Below, in pieces: positions 15,530 to 23,237 of a stretch of 35,336 nucleotides of DNA. The notes beneath the pieces were generated by a model. That model did no database searches. It was not told the origin of the DNA and worked only from the letters and a program-made list of their open reading frames with translations. Every line of letters starts with the position of its first letter. Positions within the stretch are counted from its first letter, which is position 1. Source of the DNA: Erginobacter sp964587835 (GTDB taxonomy: Bacteria; Auribacterota; Erginobacteria; Erginobacterales; Erginobacteraceae); assembly GCA_964587835.1 (NCBI GenBank), contig CAZPMN010000029.1, positions 1-35,336 on the forward strand, written 5' to 3'. The position numbers and the translations under genes are program-made.

Positions 15530-16627
15530 ATGAAGAGACGCGCGATGGTCAGCTTGGGATTGGCTCTGGGAGTTTTCTGGGGATTTCTTTCCCCGTCGGC
15601 CGACTTTGACGGGGACGGGGTCGACGATATCGGGGTCTTCCGTCCCTCGAGCGGGTTGTGGGCGGTCCGGGGTATGACCCGGGCTTACTGGGGTCGGAGC
15701 GGGGACGTCCCGGTCCCCGGCGACTATAGCGGCGACGGCCGGAGCGACATCGCCTGCTACCGCCCTTCCACCAGCTACTGGTTCATCAAGGATCTGACCA
15801 AGGTTTTCTGGGGCAAGTCCGGGGATACTCCTCTTCCGGGGACCGGCGGACCGCGGACCTACGACTACGTGGTCAAGCCCGGCGATGCCAATGATCTGGT
15901 CCGGGCCCTGGAGAGCACATCTTATAACAGCGTATTCATCCCCGACGGAACCTATTTCGTAAACCAGGTAATCACGGTCACCGACCTCAAGCACATCATC
16001 GGCGAGAGCAACTCCACGATCATCCAGTTTCTGGGAGCCAGCAGCTACCTGAAAGTGGAGAGCGCGCAGTGCCATCTCGAAAACCTCAGGTTTTCCTCGG
16101 GAGGGGTTATTGAAGAATTCTCCGGCGCAGTTCGTATAGACGCCCAATACGTGAGGGTCGATAATTGCCGCTCCGTGAGCAGCCTTGCCAACGGCTTTTA
16201 CTTTACTTCCGCAGCCGCGAACGTGAGTTTCATCAACTGCATCGTCCGTACCCCCGCACTCCACGGGTTCGCGGGCCCGAACGCGGTTGAGAATTCACGC
16301 TTTAGCAACTGCATAACCTACGGTGGCCAGAACGGTTTCCATGGCTGCTATAACCTTGCGGCCTGTCAAGCGGATTCGGCCGAAAGTATCGGTTTCAATA
16401 GCTGCGTTGGAATCTCCGCCTCCTCGGCCACGAATTGCGTGGATTACGGTTTCTATAATTGCCAGTGCCTGAGCAGCTGTCGGGTGGTCGGAAACGGTAC
16501 TACAGATACGGGATTCGATCATTGCCTTTTCGTCTCGAGTTCATACGCAATAGGTTGTGATTTTCCCTGGGGCGCCACTCTCGGCTATGTCGACGAAGAT
16601 TCCTGCAATTACACCCCCGGTCCTTAG
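15530..16627 (+). CDS. Secreted FG-GAP-like / Cys-rich right-handed beta-helix protein
   Basis: A 365-residue exported protein with AGGAGG at 15517-15522, seven bases before ATG 15530. The signal peptide is in residues 1-24 (MVSLGLALGVFWGFLSPSA). Two FG-GAP-like units follow (about 25-105; DFDGDGVDDIGVFRPSSG and DYSGDGRSDIACYRPST), nearly the same as those at the end of the 1229-residue protein on the other strand. From about residue 110 a right-handed parallel beta-helix begins (FIPDGTYFVNQVITVTDLKHI, resembling pectate-lyase-type coils). It becomes a Cys ladder with cysteines roughly every 8-15 residues (for example NSCVGI, TNCVDYGFYNCQCLSSC). Whether it is an enzyme or adhesin is unknown. 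Disulfide stacking along the helix is inference. Confidence 0.8.
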   Translation: MKRRAMVSLGLALGVFWGFLSPSADFDGDGVDDIGVFRPSSGLWAVRGMTRAYWGRSGDVPVPGDYSGDGRSDIACYRPSTSYWFIKDLTKVFWGKSGDTPLPGTGGPRTYDYVVKPGDANDLVRALESTSYNSVFIPDGTYFVNQVITVTDLKHIIGESNSTIIQFLGASSYLKVESAQCHLENLRFSSGGVIEEFSGAVRIDAQYVRVDNCRSVSSLANGFYFTSAAANVSFINCIVRTPALHGFAGPNAVENSRFSNCITYGGQNGFHGCYNLAACQADSAESIGFNSCVGISASSATNCVDYGFYNCQCLSSCRVVGNGTTDTGFDHCLFVSSSYAIGCDFPWGATLGYVDEDSCNYTPGP

Positions 16628-16829
16628 GGTGACGGCGGGGGGAAGGGATCCGAGTAAGAACCAGACCGGGCATATCCTCCGGCACCCGTTTCTAACCGCC
16701 GGGAAGCAGATCCCGATATAGCCTCCGATCAGCCCCACTGCCGGATATCCGTCGGGGTCGTGTAACGGGCACCTCCAAGCGCAGGGGTTCAGCACTCCGG
16801 AATGTCTTGCTGAATAACCAGGCCTGATT

Positions 16830-17642
16830 TTGCAATCAACCACGTTAACCGCCGCGGCATTACTGGCGTTTTGTCTCGTCGAGACCGCGCCGGCCGTGGA
16901 TTTTTTTGACGGAGTCAGGGCTCCCCGCGGACTGTATTTTCTTTCCTATTCCAGCCTCTACCGGGCCGACCGGATCACCGGTCCCGGCGGTCACGCCGAA
17001 ATCACCGACTGGGGATTTATCCGGGCGGAGGAGATTCTCCGCCTCTGTTACTACTCCCCCGACTATGTCTTCAACCTCCTGATTCCCTTCGGCGGATCCC
17101 GGACGGATCAACCCGACTCTTCCTCATCCGGAATCGGCGACATCTGGCTGGGAACCGGGACCTTCCTTCCGGTCAGCGAAGTGGATCTACTTTTCATGTT
17201 CAGCGTCAAGCTTCCGACCGGCAAATACTCTTCGAGCGACTCCGTTAACTTCGGTTCCAACCGGATCGATCTCAGCCCCGGGCTTTTCATCCATAAGATT
17301 ATCGGCGAGGTCAGCTTCGACGCCGCGGTTAAGTACTACTTCAAGCTGGAGAATCACGCGACCGGGACCGATCCCGGAGACGAGCTTCACCTTCAGTTGC
17401 TGCTCGGTTACGATTTCGGCGGCGTTCGGGCGGGTCCGGCCCTGAACTGGACCGGCGGGGCGGATAAAAAGGTCGGCGGCCGGACCGTCCCCGATTCCGC
17501 CGGGCAGACTATATCCGCAGGGGCGGAAGTATATTTCAAGATCTCGGATTGGGCGGTCACCCTGAATTACCTCCGCGATGCTTACAGTGAAAATTCCCCC
17601 CGCGGGGATTATTTCAAGGTCAAGCTCTGCTATAAGTTATGA
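16830..17642 (+). CDS. Outer-membrane protein, MetA-pathway/phenol-degradation-like barrel
   Basis: A 270-residue predicted outer-membrane protein, similar in layout to the PF13557 group ('putative MetA-pathway of phenol degradation') that is often annotated as a transporter. The start appears to be TTG 16830, since no ATG or GTG precedes the signal peptide (TLTAAALLAFCLVETAPA, cleaved before VDFF). Family-like features are GIGDIWLGTGTFLP, the LLFMFSVKLPTGKYSSSDSV loop, NRIDLSPGLFIHK, and alternating strands ending in an aromatic/hydrophobic C-terminus (YFKVKLCYKL). The pabBC gene overlaps its stop by four bases (ATGA), a surprising coupling of unrelated functions. The gap 16628-16829 before it shows nothing I can name. 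Confidence 0.72.
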   Translation: MQSTTLTAAALLAFCLVETAPAVDFFDGVRAPRGLYFLSYSSLYRADRITGPGGHAEITDWGFIRAEEILRLCYYSPDYVFNLLIPFGGSRTDQPDSSSSGIGDIWLGTGTFLPVSEVDLLFMFSVKLPTGKYSSSDSVNFGSNRIDLSPGLFIHKIIGEVSFDAAVKYYFKLENHATGTDPGDELHLQLLLGYDFGGVRAGPALNWTGGADKKVGGRTVPDSAGQTISAGAEVYFKISDWAVTLNYLRDAYSENSPRGDYFKVKLCYKL

Positions 17643-19429
17643 TCACACCGGGCGAATTCATCATTCGCGACAAAAGCTTCCAGCCGGGACGCTGGCTCTA
17701 CTTCACCGAGCCCCGGGAAATAATCGAATCCGCGAAGGCCGACGAGGTCGTCGAAAAGCTGAGACTGATTGAAGAGGCGGTGGCGGCGGGCTTCCATGCT
17801 GCCGGCTTCATCTCCTACGAGGCGGCGCCCGCTTTCGACCCCGCCTTTCGCGTCCTTCCCCCGTCACCCCTTCCCCTGATCTGGTTCGGTGTCTACACCG
17901 CGGCGGAAGCAATCCCCGTCCCCCCGGCTTCAGGAGGACATTCTTTCCGGGTCGGAGAGTGGCGGGCTTCCGAAAACCGGCGGGAATACCAGGAGAAAAT
18001 CGAGCGGATTAAGCACCATATCGCGGCGGGAGAAACATACCAGGTCAACCACACCCTGCGCCTGAGTTCCAGCTTTTCTGGAGACCCCTACGATTTCTGG
18101 TTGAACTTGCTCTCGACCCAGCCAGAAAGCTATGCCGCCTACGCGGACACCGGTCGATTCGCGGTCTGTTCGGTTTCTCCCGAGCTATTCTTTCGCCTTG
18201 ACGGGCTCGAACTCATCTCTCGACCGATGAAGGGTACCGGTTCCCGGGGGCGCACGCCGGCCCAGGACCGGGAAGAAATTAGCCGGCTGGAAAACTCCAA
18301 CAAAAACCGGGCCGAAAACCTGATGATAGTGGATATGGTCCGCAATGACATGGGCCGGATCGCCGAAACCGGAAGCGTCCTGGTTTCGAGCTTGTTCGAT
18401 GTCGAGAGTCACCCCACCATCCTGCAGATGACTTCAACGGTTGAATCCAGGACTTCCGTTCCCATCACCGAAATCTTCGCCGCCCTCTTTCCCTGCGCCT
18501 CAATAACCGGGGCCCCGAAGATCCGGACGATGGAGATCATCGCCGGGCTGGAGGGAGGACCGCGGGGGATCTACACCGGCGCCCTCGGCTTTATCTCGCC
18601 GCCGCGCCGCGCCCAATTCAACGTCGCTATCCGCACCGTTCAGGTCGACCGAGAAAACAGGGTAGCCGAATACGGGATCGGCAGCGGCATCACCTGGGAT
18701 TCGGAATGCGGGGAGGAATACTCGGAATGCCTCGCCAAGGCCGAATTACTGAGAGCGGTCAGACCGGATTTCGAGCTGATGGAATCTCTGCTCTGGGAGC
18801 CGCCCACCGGATATTTCCTGCTCGATCGGCACCTCAACCGCCTCGCTGATTCCGCCGAATATTTCCGTTTCCCCTTCGCCCGCCACCGGGTGGCCGGTGC
18901 CCTCTCGAAGCTGTCCGCCCGCCGCCCCCAAAGACCCGGCAAAGTCCGCCTCCGCCTGAATAAATCCGGCGGCATCAAACTCGATTTAACCCCCCTGGAC
19001 GAAGCCAAGGGCCGGAGGATATGGTCAGTAGCCCTGGCGGCTGAGCCGGTCGATCCGGCCAATCTTTATCTCGGCCATAAGACCACCAATCGGCGAATCT
19101 ATGAAGCAGCGCGGGCCGGGCGACCGGAATACGACGATGTCATTCTCTGGAATAATCGGGGCGAAGTTACCGAAGCGACCATCGCTAATGTCGTGGTCGG
19201 AATCAGTGAGGAATACTTCACCCCTCCCCTAAATTGCGGCTTGCTTCCGGGAATTTTTCGTTCGTATCTGCTGGAAATGGGTCTCATCCGGGAGAAGGTG
19301 ATCACCTGTGAAGAATTAATGAATTGCCGGGAAATATATCTGATCAATTCGGTAAGAAGATGGATCCCGGCCCGGCTGGAAAAGCGCGAATGCTTCCCGA
19401 CAAACCTTAATCCGATGCCGGGGGATTAA
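17639..19429 (+). CDS. pabBC: PabB-PabC fusion: aminodeoxychorismate synthase component I / ADC lyase
   Basis: A 596-residue bifunctional enzyme of para-aminobenzoate (folate) synthesis. Residues 1-375 are the chorismate-binding PabB domain. RPMKGTGSRG carries Lys198, the residue that distinguishes aminodeoxychorismate synthase from anthranilate synthase. NRAENLMIVDMVRND, SITGAPKIRTMEI and IYTGALGF are further hallmarks. Residues from about 376 are a class IV PLP lyase domain (PabC). GHKTTNRR carries the Schiff-base Lys481, followed by WNNRGEVTEATIANV and GLLPGIFRS. The amidotransferase PabA/TrpG partner is not in the window. Its start lies inside the previous stop (ATGA), so it relies on translational coupling. 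Confidence 0.93.
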   Translation: MITPGEFIIRDKSFQPGRWLYFTEPREIIESAKADEVVEKLRLIEEAVAAGFHAAGFISYEAAPAFDPAFRVLPPSPLPLIWFGVYTAAEAIPVPPASGGHSFRVGEWRASENRREYQEKIERIKHHIAAGETYQVNHTLRLSSSFSGDPYDFWLNLLSTQPESYAAYADTGRFAVCSVSPELFFRLDGLELISRPMKGTGSRGRTPAQDREEISRLENSNKNRAENLMIVDMVRNDMGRIAETGSVLVSSLFDVESHPTILQMTSTVESRTSVPITEIFAALFPCASITGAPKIRTMEIIAGLEGGPRGIYTGALGFISPPRRAQFNVAIRTVQVDRENRVAEYGIGSGITWDSECGEEYSECLAKAELLRAVRPDFELMESLLWEPPTGYFLLDRHLNRLADSAEYFRFPFARHRVAGALSKLSARRPQRPGKVRLRLNKSGGIKLDLTPLDEAKGRRIWSVALAAEPVDPANLYLGHKTTNRRIYEAARAGRPEYDDVILWNNRGEVTEATIANVVVGISEEYFTPPLNCGLLPGIFRSYLLEMGLIREKVITCEELMNCREIYLINSVRRWIPARLEKRECFPTNLNPMPGD

Positions 19430-19479
19430 CAGCGATGGGGGGCGGCCAGGAGTGGTCGTTCAACTCCCGGAAGGCGATT

Positions 19480-20868
19480 TCAGTTCTTCCGGGATGACAG
19501 GTAGGCGTCGATCCCGCGGGCGGCCCGCTTGCCGGCGCCCATCGCCTCGATCACGGTGGCGGCGCCGGTGGCGATGTCGCCGCCGGCGAAGATCCCGGGG
19601 ACCGAGGTGGCCCCGGTCTCCGGGTCGGTCTCGATCGTCCCCTTCTTCCCTAGCTTCAGCTCGGGAAGGGCCCGGAGCAGCAGCGGGTTGGGATCGTTCC
19701 CGATCGCCACCACCACCAGGTCGCAGTTAATGGTAAACTCCGATTCCTCGATCGGAAGCGGGCGGCGGCGGCCGGATTCGTCGGGCTCTCCCAGGTCCAT
19801 CTTCTGACACTCCATCCCCCTGATCCAGCCCTTCCCATCATCAATGTACCTGAGCGGCAGGGTGAGAAACCGGAAGATCACTCCTTCCTGCTCGGCATGG
19901 TGGATCTCGTCGATCCGGGCCGGAGCCTCTTTCCGCGAGCGACGGTAGACGATTGTCACCTCCTCAGCCCCCAGCCTCAGCGCGGTCCGGGCCGAGTCCA
20001 TCGCCACGTTCCCGCCCCCGATCACGCCGACCTTCTTCCCCCGGATCACCGGGGTGTCGTACTCGGGGAAGCGGTAGGCCTTCATCAGGTTGACCCGGGT
20101 CAGGTACTCGTTGGCCGAGTAGACGCCGTTGAGATTCTCGCCCGGGATTCCCATAAACCGGGGAAGCCCCGCCCCGGTCCCGACAAAGGCGGCCTTGAAC
20201 CCGGACTCGAAGAGTTCCTCCAGCGAGAGGGTCGCCCCCACCACCTGGTCGAGCTCCAGCTCCACCCCCATCTTCTTCACCTTCTCGACCTCGGCGAAAA
20301 CGATGGATTTCGGCAGGCGGAACTCGGGGATCCCGTAAACCAGGACCCCGCCCGGCTGGTGGAGGGCCTCAAAGATAGTGACCCGGTAACCCATCCGGGC
20401 CAGGTCGGCGGCGGCGGTCAACCCGGCCGGGCCGGCTCCGATCACCGCCACCTTGGCTTTATCCCCGGCGGACGGTTCCGGTTCCGGCTCGCTCTTCTCC
20501 CCCTTCCAGTCAGCGGCAAAGCGCTCCAGCGCCCCGATTGCCACCGGCTCTCCCTTTTTCGCCAGGACGCAGACCTTCTCGCACTGGTCCTCCTGGGGAC
20601 AGACCCGGCCACAGACCGCCGGGAGCGAGTTGGTCTCCAGCAGCTTCCGCCGGGCCCCGGCGAAGTCGCCCTCCCGAATCCTGAGAATGAAGGCGGGGAT
20701 ATCGATCTCCACCGGACAGCCCGACCGGCAGGGCGCGTTGGAACACTGGAGGCAGCGGGCGGCTTCCGCCCGGGCCTGCTCCGGCGTGAAGCCGGAAGGG
20801 ACCTCGTTGAAGTTCTTGATCCGCTCCTTCGGGTCCTGCTCGGCCATCTGCTGGCGGGGGACCTTCAT
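19480..20868 (-). CDS. nfnB: NADPH-dependent glutamate synthase small-subunit-like oxidoreductase (NfnB/GltD/SudA)
   Basis: A 462-residue flavoprotein of the GltD group. N-terminal cysteine clusters bind two [4Fe-4S] centres (CLQCSNAPCRSGCPVEIDIP and VCGRVCPQEDQCEKVC). Next is an FAD motif (VAVIGAGPAGLTAAADLARMG) followed by FEALHQPGGVLVYGIPEFRLP. An NADPH motif (VGVIGGGNVAMDSARTALRLGAEEVTIVYRRS) comes next, and the C-terminal FAD part is GIFAGGDIATGAATVIEAMGAGK. Paired with the upstream gene it matches NfnAB, the bifurcating NADH-dependent ferredoxin:NADP+ oxidoreductase; sulfide dehydrogenase (SudAB) is the alternative name for close relatives. The start overlaps the stop of nfnA (ATGA). 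Confidence 0.9.
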   Translation of the reverse strand: MKVPRQQMAEQDPKERIKNFNEVPSGFTPEQARAEAARCLQCSNAPCRSGCPVEIDIPAFILRIREGDFAGARRKLLETNSLPAVCGRVCPQEDQCEKVCVLAKKGEPVAIGALERFAADWKGEKSEPEPEPSAGDKAKVAVIGAGPAGLTAAADLARMGYRVTIFEALHQPGGVLVYGIPEFRLPKSIVFAEVEKVKKMGVELELDQVVGATLSLEELFESGFKAAFVGTGAGLPRFMGIPGENLNGVYSANEYLTRVNLMKAYRFPEYDTPVIRGKKVGVIGGGNVAMDSARTALRLGAEEVTIVYRRSRKEAPARIDEIHHAEQEGVIFRFLTLPLRYIDDGKGWIRGMECQKMDLGEPDESGRRRPLPIEESEFTINCDLVVVAIGNDPNPLLLRALPELKLGKKGTIETDPETGATSVPGIFAGGDIATGAATVIEAMGAGKRAARGIDAYLSSRKN

Positions 20869-21719
20869 CGGCGATCACATCCCCCGGAACATCTCTCGAA
20901 CTTCTGGGCGGATTCCTTCTCCTGGTTGATGTAGATCTTCTGGCGCTGAACCAGTTCGGCAAAATCGACCTGGTGTCCGTCGAAGTCGGGGCCGTCGACG
21001 CAGGTGAACTTAGTCTCCCCTCCCACCGTCACCCGGCAGCAGCCGCACATTCCGGTCCCGTCCACCATCAGGGCGTTGAGAGAGACGATGGTGGGAATAC
21101 CGTAGGGTCGGGTCAGGTCGGCGACCGCCTTCATCATCGGAACCGGGCCGATGGCATAGACTCGATCGGGGACGGCTCCGTCGTTGATCAGGGAGAGGAG
21201 AACGTCGGTCACCAGCCCGGGCCGGCCGTAACTGCCGTCGTCGGTGGTGATGAAGAGACCGTCGGCGGCGGCACGCATCTCCTCTTCCAGGATCAGGAGA
21301 TCCTGGGTCCGGGCCCCGATAATCGCCAGGGTGGTGTTCCCGGCCGCCCGAATTTCCCGGACCACCGGCAGCACCTCGGCCACCCCGATCCCCCCAGCCA
21401 GGCAGGCCACCCTTCCCCATTCTTTGGCTTCGGTGGGGTGGCCGAGCGGACCGATCAGGTCGAGGATCCTGTCGCCGGTTTTCATCCTCCCCAGCTTCCG
21501 GGTGGTGGTCCCGACCTCCTGGACCACCAGGGTCACGGTTCCGGCTTCTGGGTCGGAATCAACCAGGGTCAGGGGGATTCTCTCCCCGGTCTCATCGACC
21601 CTCAGGATGACGAACTGCCCGGCCTTCCGCCGGCGGGCGATCCGGGGGGCCGACACCCGGAGCAGCAACGCCTCCGGGGTCAGCCTCCTTGATTCCACTA
21701 TTCGATACATATCAACCAA
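20865..21719 (-). CDS. nfnA: NfnA-like FAD/[2Fe-2S] reductase subunit
   Basis: A 284-residue ferredoxin-NADP reductase-like subunit related to dihydroorotate dehydrogenase electron-transfer protein. Features are an N-terminal flavin-binding barrel (GQFVILRVDETGERIPLT), a pyrophosphate/NAD segment (CLAGGIGVAEVLPVVREI), and IGARTQDLLILEEEM. A C-terminal [2Fe-2S] cluster is at GTGMCGCCRVTVGGETKFTC, followed by DGPDFDGHQVDF, typical of NfnA/SudB. It forms the electron-bifurcating complex with the product of the overlapping downstream gene. The start is an ATG at 21719. Upstream lies a repeat-bearing gap rather than a recognisable promoter. Confidence 0.9.
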   Translation of the reverse strand: MVDMYRIVESRRLTPEALLLRVSAPRIARRRKAGQFVILRVDETGERIPLTLVDSDPEAGTVTLVVQEVGTTTRKLGRMKTGDRILDLIGPLGHPTEAKEWGRVACLAGGIGVAEVLPVVREIRAAGNTTLAIIGARTQDLLILEEEMRAAADGLFITTDDGSYGRPGLVTDVLLSLINDGAVPDRVYAIGPVPMMKAVADLTRPYGIPTIVSLNALMVDGTGMCGCCRVTVGGETKFTCVDGPDFDGHQVDFAELVQRQKIYINQEKESAQKFERCSGGCDRR

Positions 21720-21757
21720 CCACTACTGTGCTTGAATGTCTGCCAAAAGAATTTTGA

Positions 21758-21913
21758 ACCGCAAAGAACGCAAAGGACGCAAAGAAAAGATAAGAGAATA
21801 GTTTAAATTCGGAAATCTACGGTCGGTTCGACGATGATAAAAATGCCGAATCGCAATTTTTCTTCAGATAAATAAACTAAACCTCCCTTTGCGCTCTTTG
21901 CGTTCTTTGCGGT
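21758..21913. repeat. Inverted-repeat element, ACCGCAAAG...CTTTGCGGT type (short copy)
   Basis: The left arm (21758-21784) is built of 9-10 base subunits, CGCAAAG(A/G)A type. The right arm (21887-21913) is its near-perfect reverse complement. They enclose about 100 AT-rich bases with no coding. A second, longer element with the same arms is at 32311-32632. This is consistent with a miniature mobile or REP-like element; similar arms are widespread in environmental genomes in my recollection. Confidence 0.75.
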
Positions 21914-21921
21914 GAATTTCT

Positions 21922-22365
21922 TTATTCCCGGTCGCGGCGGATGAGGGCTTCCGGGTCGGGCTCGGGGTCCCCCTCCCCGGCGGTCAGGGCGACGATCTTT
22001 TCCAGACCGACCCGGCGGGAGATCTCCATCAGTTCCACGATCAGGCCGTAGGAGACCTGGCGGTCGGCCTTCAGGACCAGCGTCGGTTCTTTCTGGCTCC
22101 GGGCCGACTCGGCCAGAACCTCGGGCAGCCGGGCCCGGTCGACCGGTTGTTGATCGAGAAAGAAGTTACCCTCCCGGGTCACCGCCAGGACCATCTCCTC
22201 CCGCCGGGAGACCCCAGCCGCGGAGGAACGGGGCAAATCGATCCTCAGGGCCGGCTGTTCGGAGAAGGTCGAGGTCACCAGGAAGAAGATCAGGAGCAGG
22301 AAGATGACGTCAATCAGGGAGGTGATGTTGATGACAATCTTGTTTTTCCGACGGACCTGTCTCAT
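21922..22365 (-). CDS. exbD: ExbD/TolR-type biopolymer transport protein
   Basis: A 147-residue inner-membrane protein of the ExbD/TolR family. It has a short cytoplasmic tail (RQVRRKNKIVINIT) and a single transmembrane helix (DVIFLLLIFFLVTSTF) carrying the conserved Asp of the proton path. A periplasmic domain contains LPRSSAAG and VLKADRQVSYGLIVELMEISRRVGLEKI, typical of the family. It works with ExbB/TolQ to transmit proton-motive force to TonB or TolA. It overlaps the exbB stop by four bases (ATGA). Confidence 0.92.
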   Translation of the reverse strand: MRQVRRKNKIVINITSLIDVIFLLLIFFLVTSTFSEQPALRIDLPRSSAAGVSRREEMVLAVTREGNFFLDQQPVDRARLPEVLAESARSQKEPTLVLKADRQVSYGLIVELMEISRRVGLEKIVALTAGEGDPEPDPEALIRRDRE

Positions 22366-22958
22366 CGCGCGTAGAGGCGGAGCATAAGGTTGGATGCCGC
22401 CTCCTCGATCTTCTGCAGAAGGGTATCTACCTTGCGGCTGTAGGCGCTGTGGGCGATCAGGGCGGGGATCGCCACCACCAGGCCGGCGATCGTCGAGATC
22501 AGCGCCTGGGAGATCCCCCGGGAGAGGGCCTGGGCGTGACCGGCCCCGACCTGGGAGATGACGTCAAAGACCTGCACCATCCCGATCACCGTGCCCAGCA
22601 GACCGAGCAGCGGGGAGACCACGGCCACGATCTCGAGCAGGGTCAAACCCCTTTCCAGGCGCGAGGCGGCGCCCTTCTCGGCCGCCGACAACACATCGCG
22701 GTTACCCTTGGGGCTCACGGACCGGTGCTCCAACCCGGCGGCCAGGACGCGGGCCAGGGGACCCCGAGACCCCTTCACTTTCTCCTTGAGCCCGTCAATC
22801 GGCCGGTCGGTCCTTTGCAGTTCTTCCAGCAGCTCCCGGGGAAGGACCCGGGCCGAGCGGAGGCTGAAGGCCCGCTCGATGATCACCGCCAGGGAGATCA
22901 CCGAGCAGAGCAGGATCGGGATCATCGTGTAACCGCCGCGGAACAAAAGCTGGATCAT
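22362..22958 (-). CDS. exbB: ExbB/TolQ/MotA-type proton channel protein
   Basis: A 198-residue ExbB/TolQ homologue. An N-terminal helix (GGYTMIPILLCSVISLAVIIERAFSL) is followed by a cytoplasmic stretch. The conserved LTLLEIVAVVSPLLGLLGTVIGMVQVF and ISQALISTIAGLVVAIPALIAHSAY helices come next, and the Thr and Glu/Pro residues of the channel lining are visible. The start ATG 22958 has AGGAG about ten bases upstream. It is coupled with exbD. The TonB-like gene upstream is separated by about 280 bases holding a palindromic element. Confidence 0.93.
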   Translation of the reverse strand: MIQLLFRGGYTMIPILLCSVISLAVIIERAFSLRSARVLPRELLEELQRTDRPIDGLKEKVKGSRGPLARVLAAGLEHRSVSPKGNRDVLSAAEKGAASRLERGLTLLEIVAVVSPLLGLLGTVIGMVQVFDVISQVGAGHAQALSRGISQALISTIAGLVVAIPALIAHSAYSRKVDTLLQKIEEAASNLMLRLYAR

Positions 22959-23020
22959 CTCTGGTTTTCTCCTCAGCTTATTTGAAGAATGGATTTGCCG
23001 CGAGGAACGCAGATCAACCG

Positions 23021-23138
23021 GTCATTGCGAGAACCCCGAACGAAGTGAGGGGGACGAAGCAATCTATCTTTGTTCCGGGTACGAGATTGCTTCCCGCCAC
23101 GCTCCGCTCGCGGCTAAAGGTTAAATACTCGCAATGAC
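23021..23138. repeat. Nested palindromic element with GTCATTGCGAG / CTCGCAATGAC arms
   Basis: The outer arms GTCATTGCGAG (23021-23031) and CTCGCAATGAC (23128-23138) are perfect inverted repeats. Inside them GAAGCAATCT (23056-23065) and AGATTGCTTC (23084-23093) form a second inverted pair. A second partial copy with the same modules is at 26789-26826. There is no coding content. It lies between the TonB-like gene and exbB. Confidence 0.85.
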
Positions 23139-23237
23139 CTGCTCGCGAAAGTTTTCTCTATTTCTTTTGGGTTCAGGGAGGATACCCCATCCGGGACGAT
23201 ACGACAATAATCTTGCCGGAATTTACCCGGCAAGCCG

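Noticed and set aside
15425..16264. Minus-strand open frame opposite the beta-helix gene
   Set aside because: It is antisense to the Cys-ladder protein, which has an excellent ribosome binding site and signal peptide.
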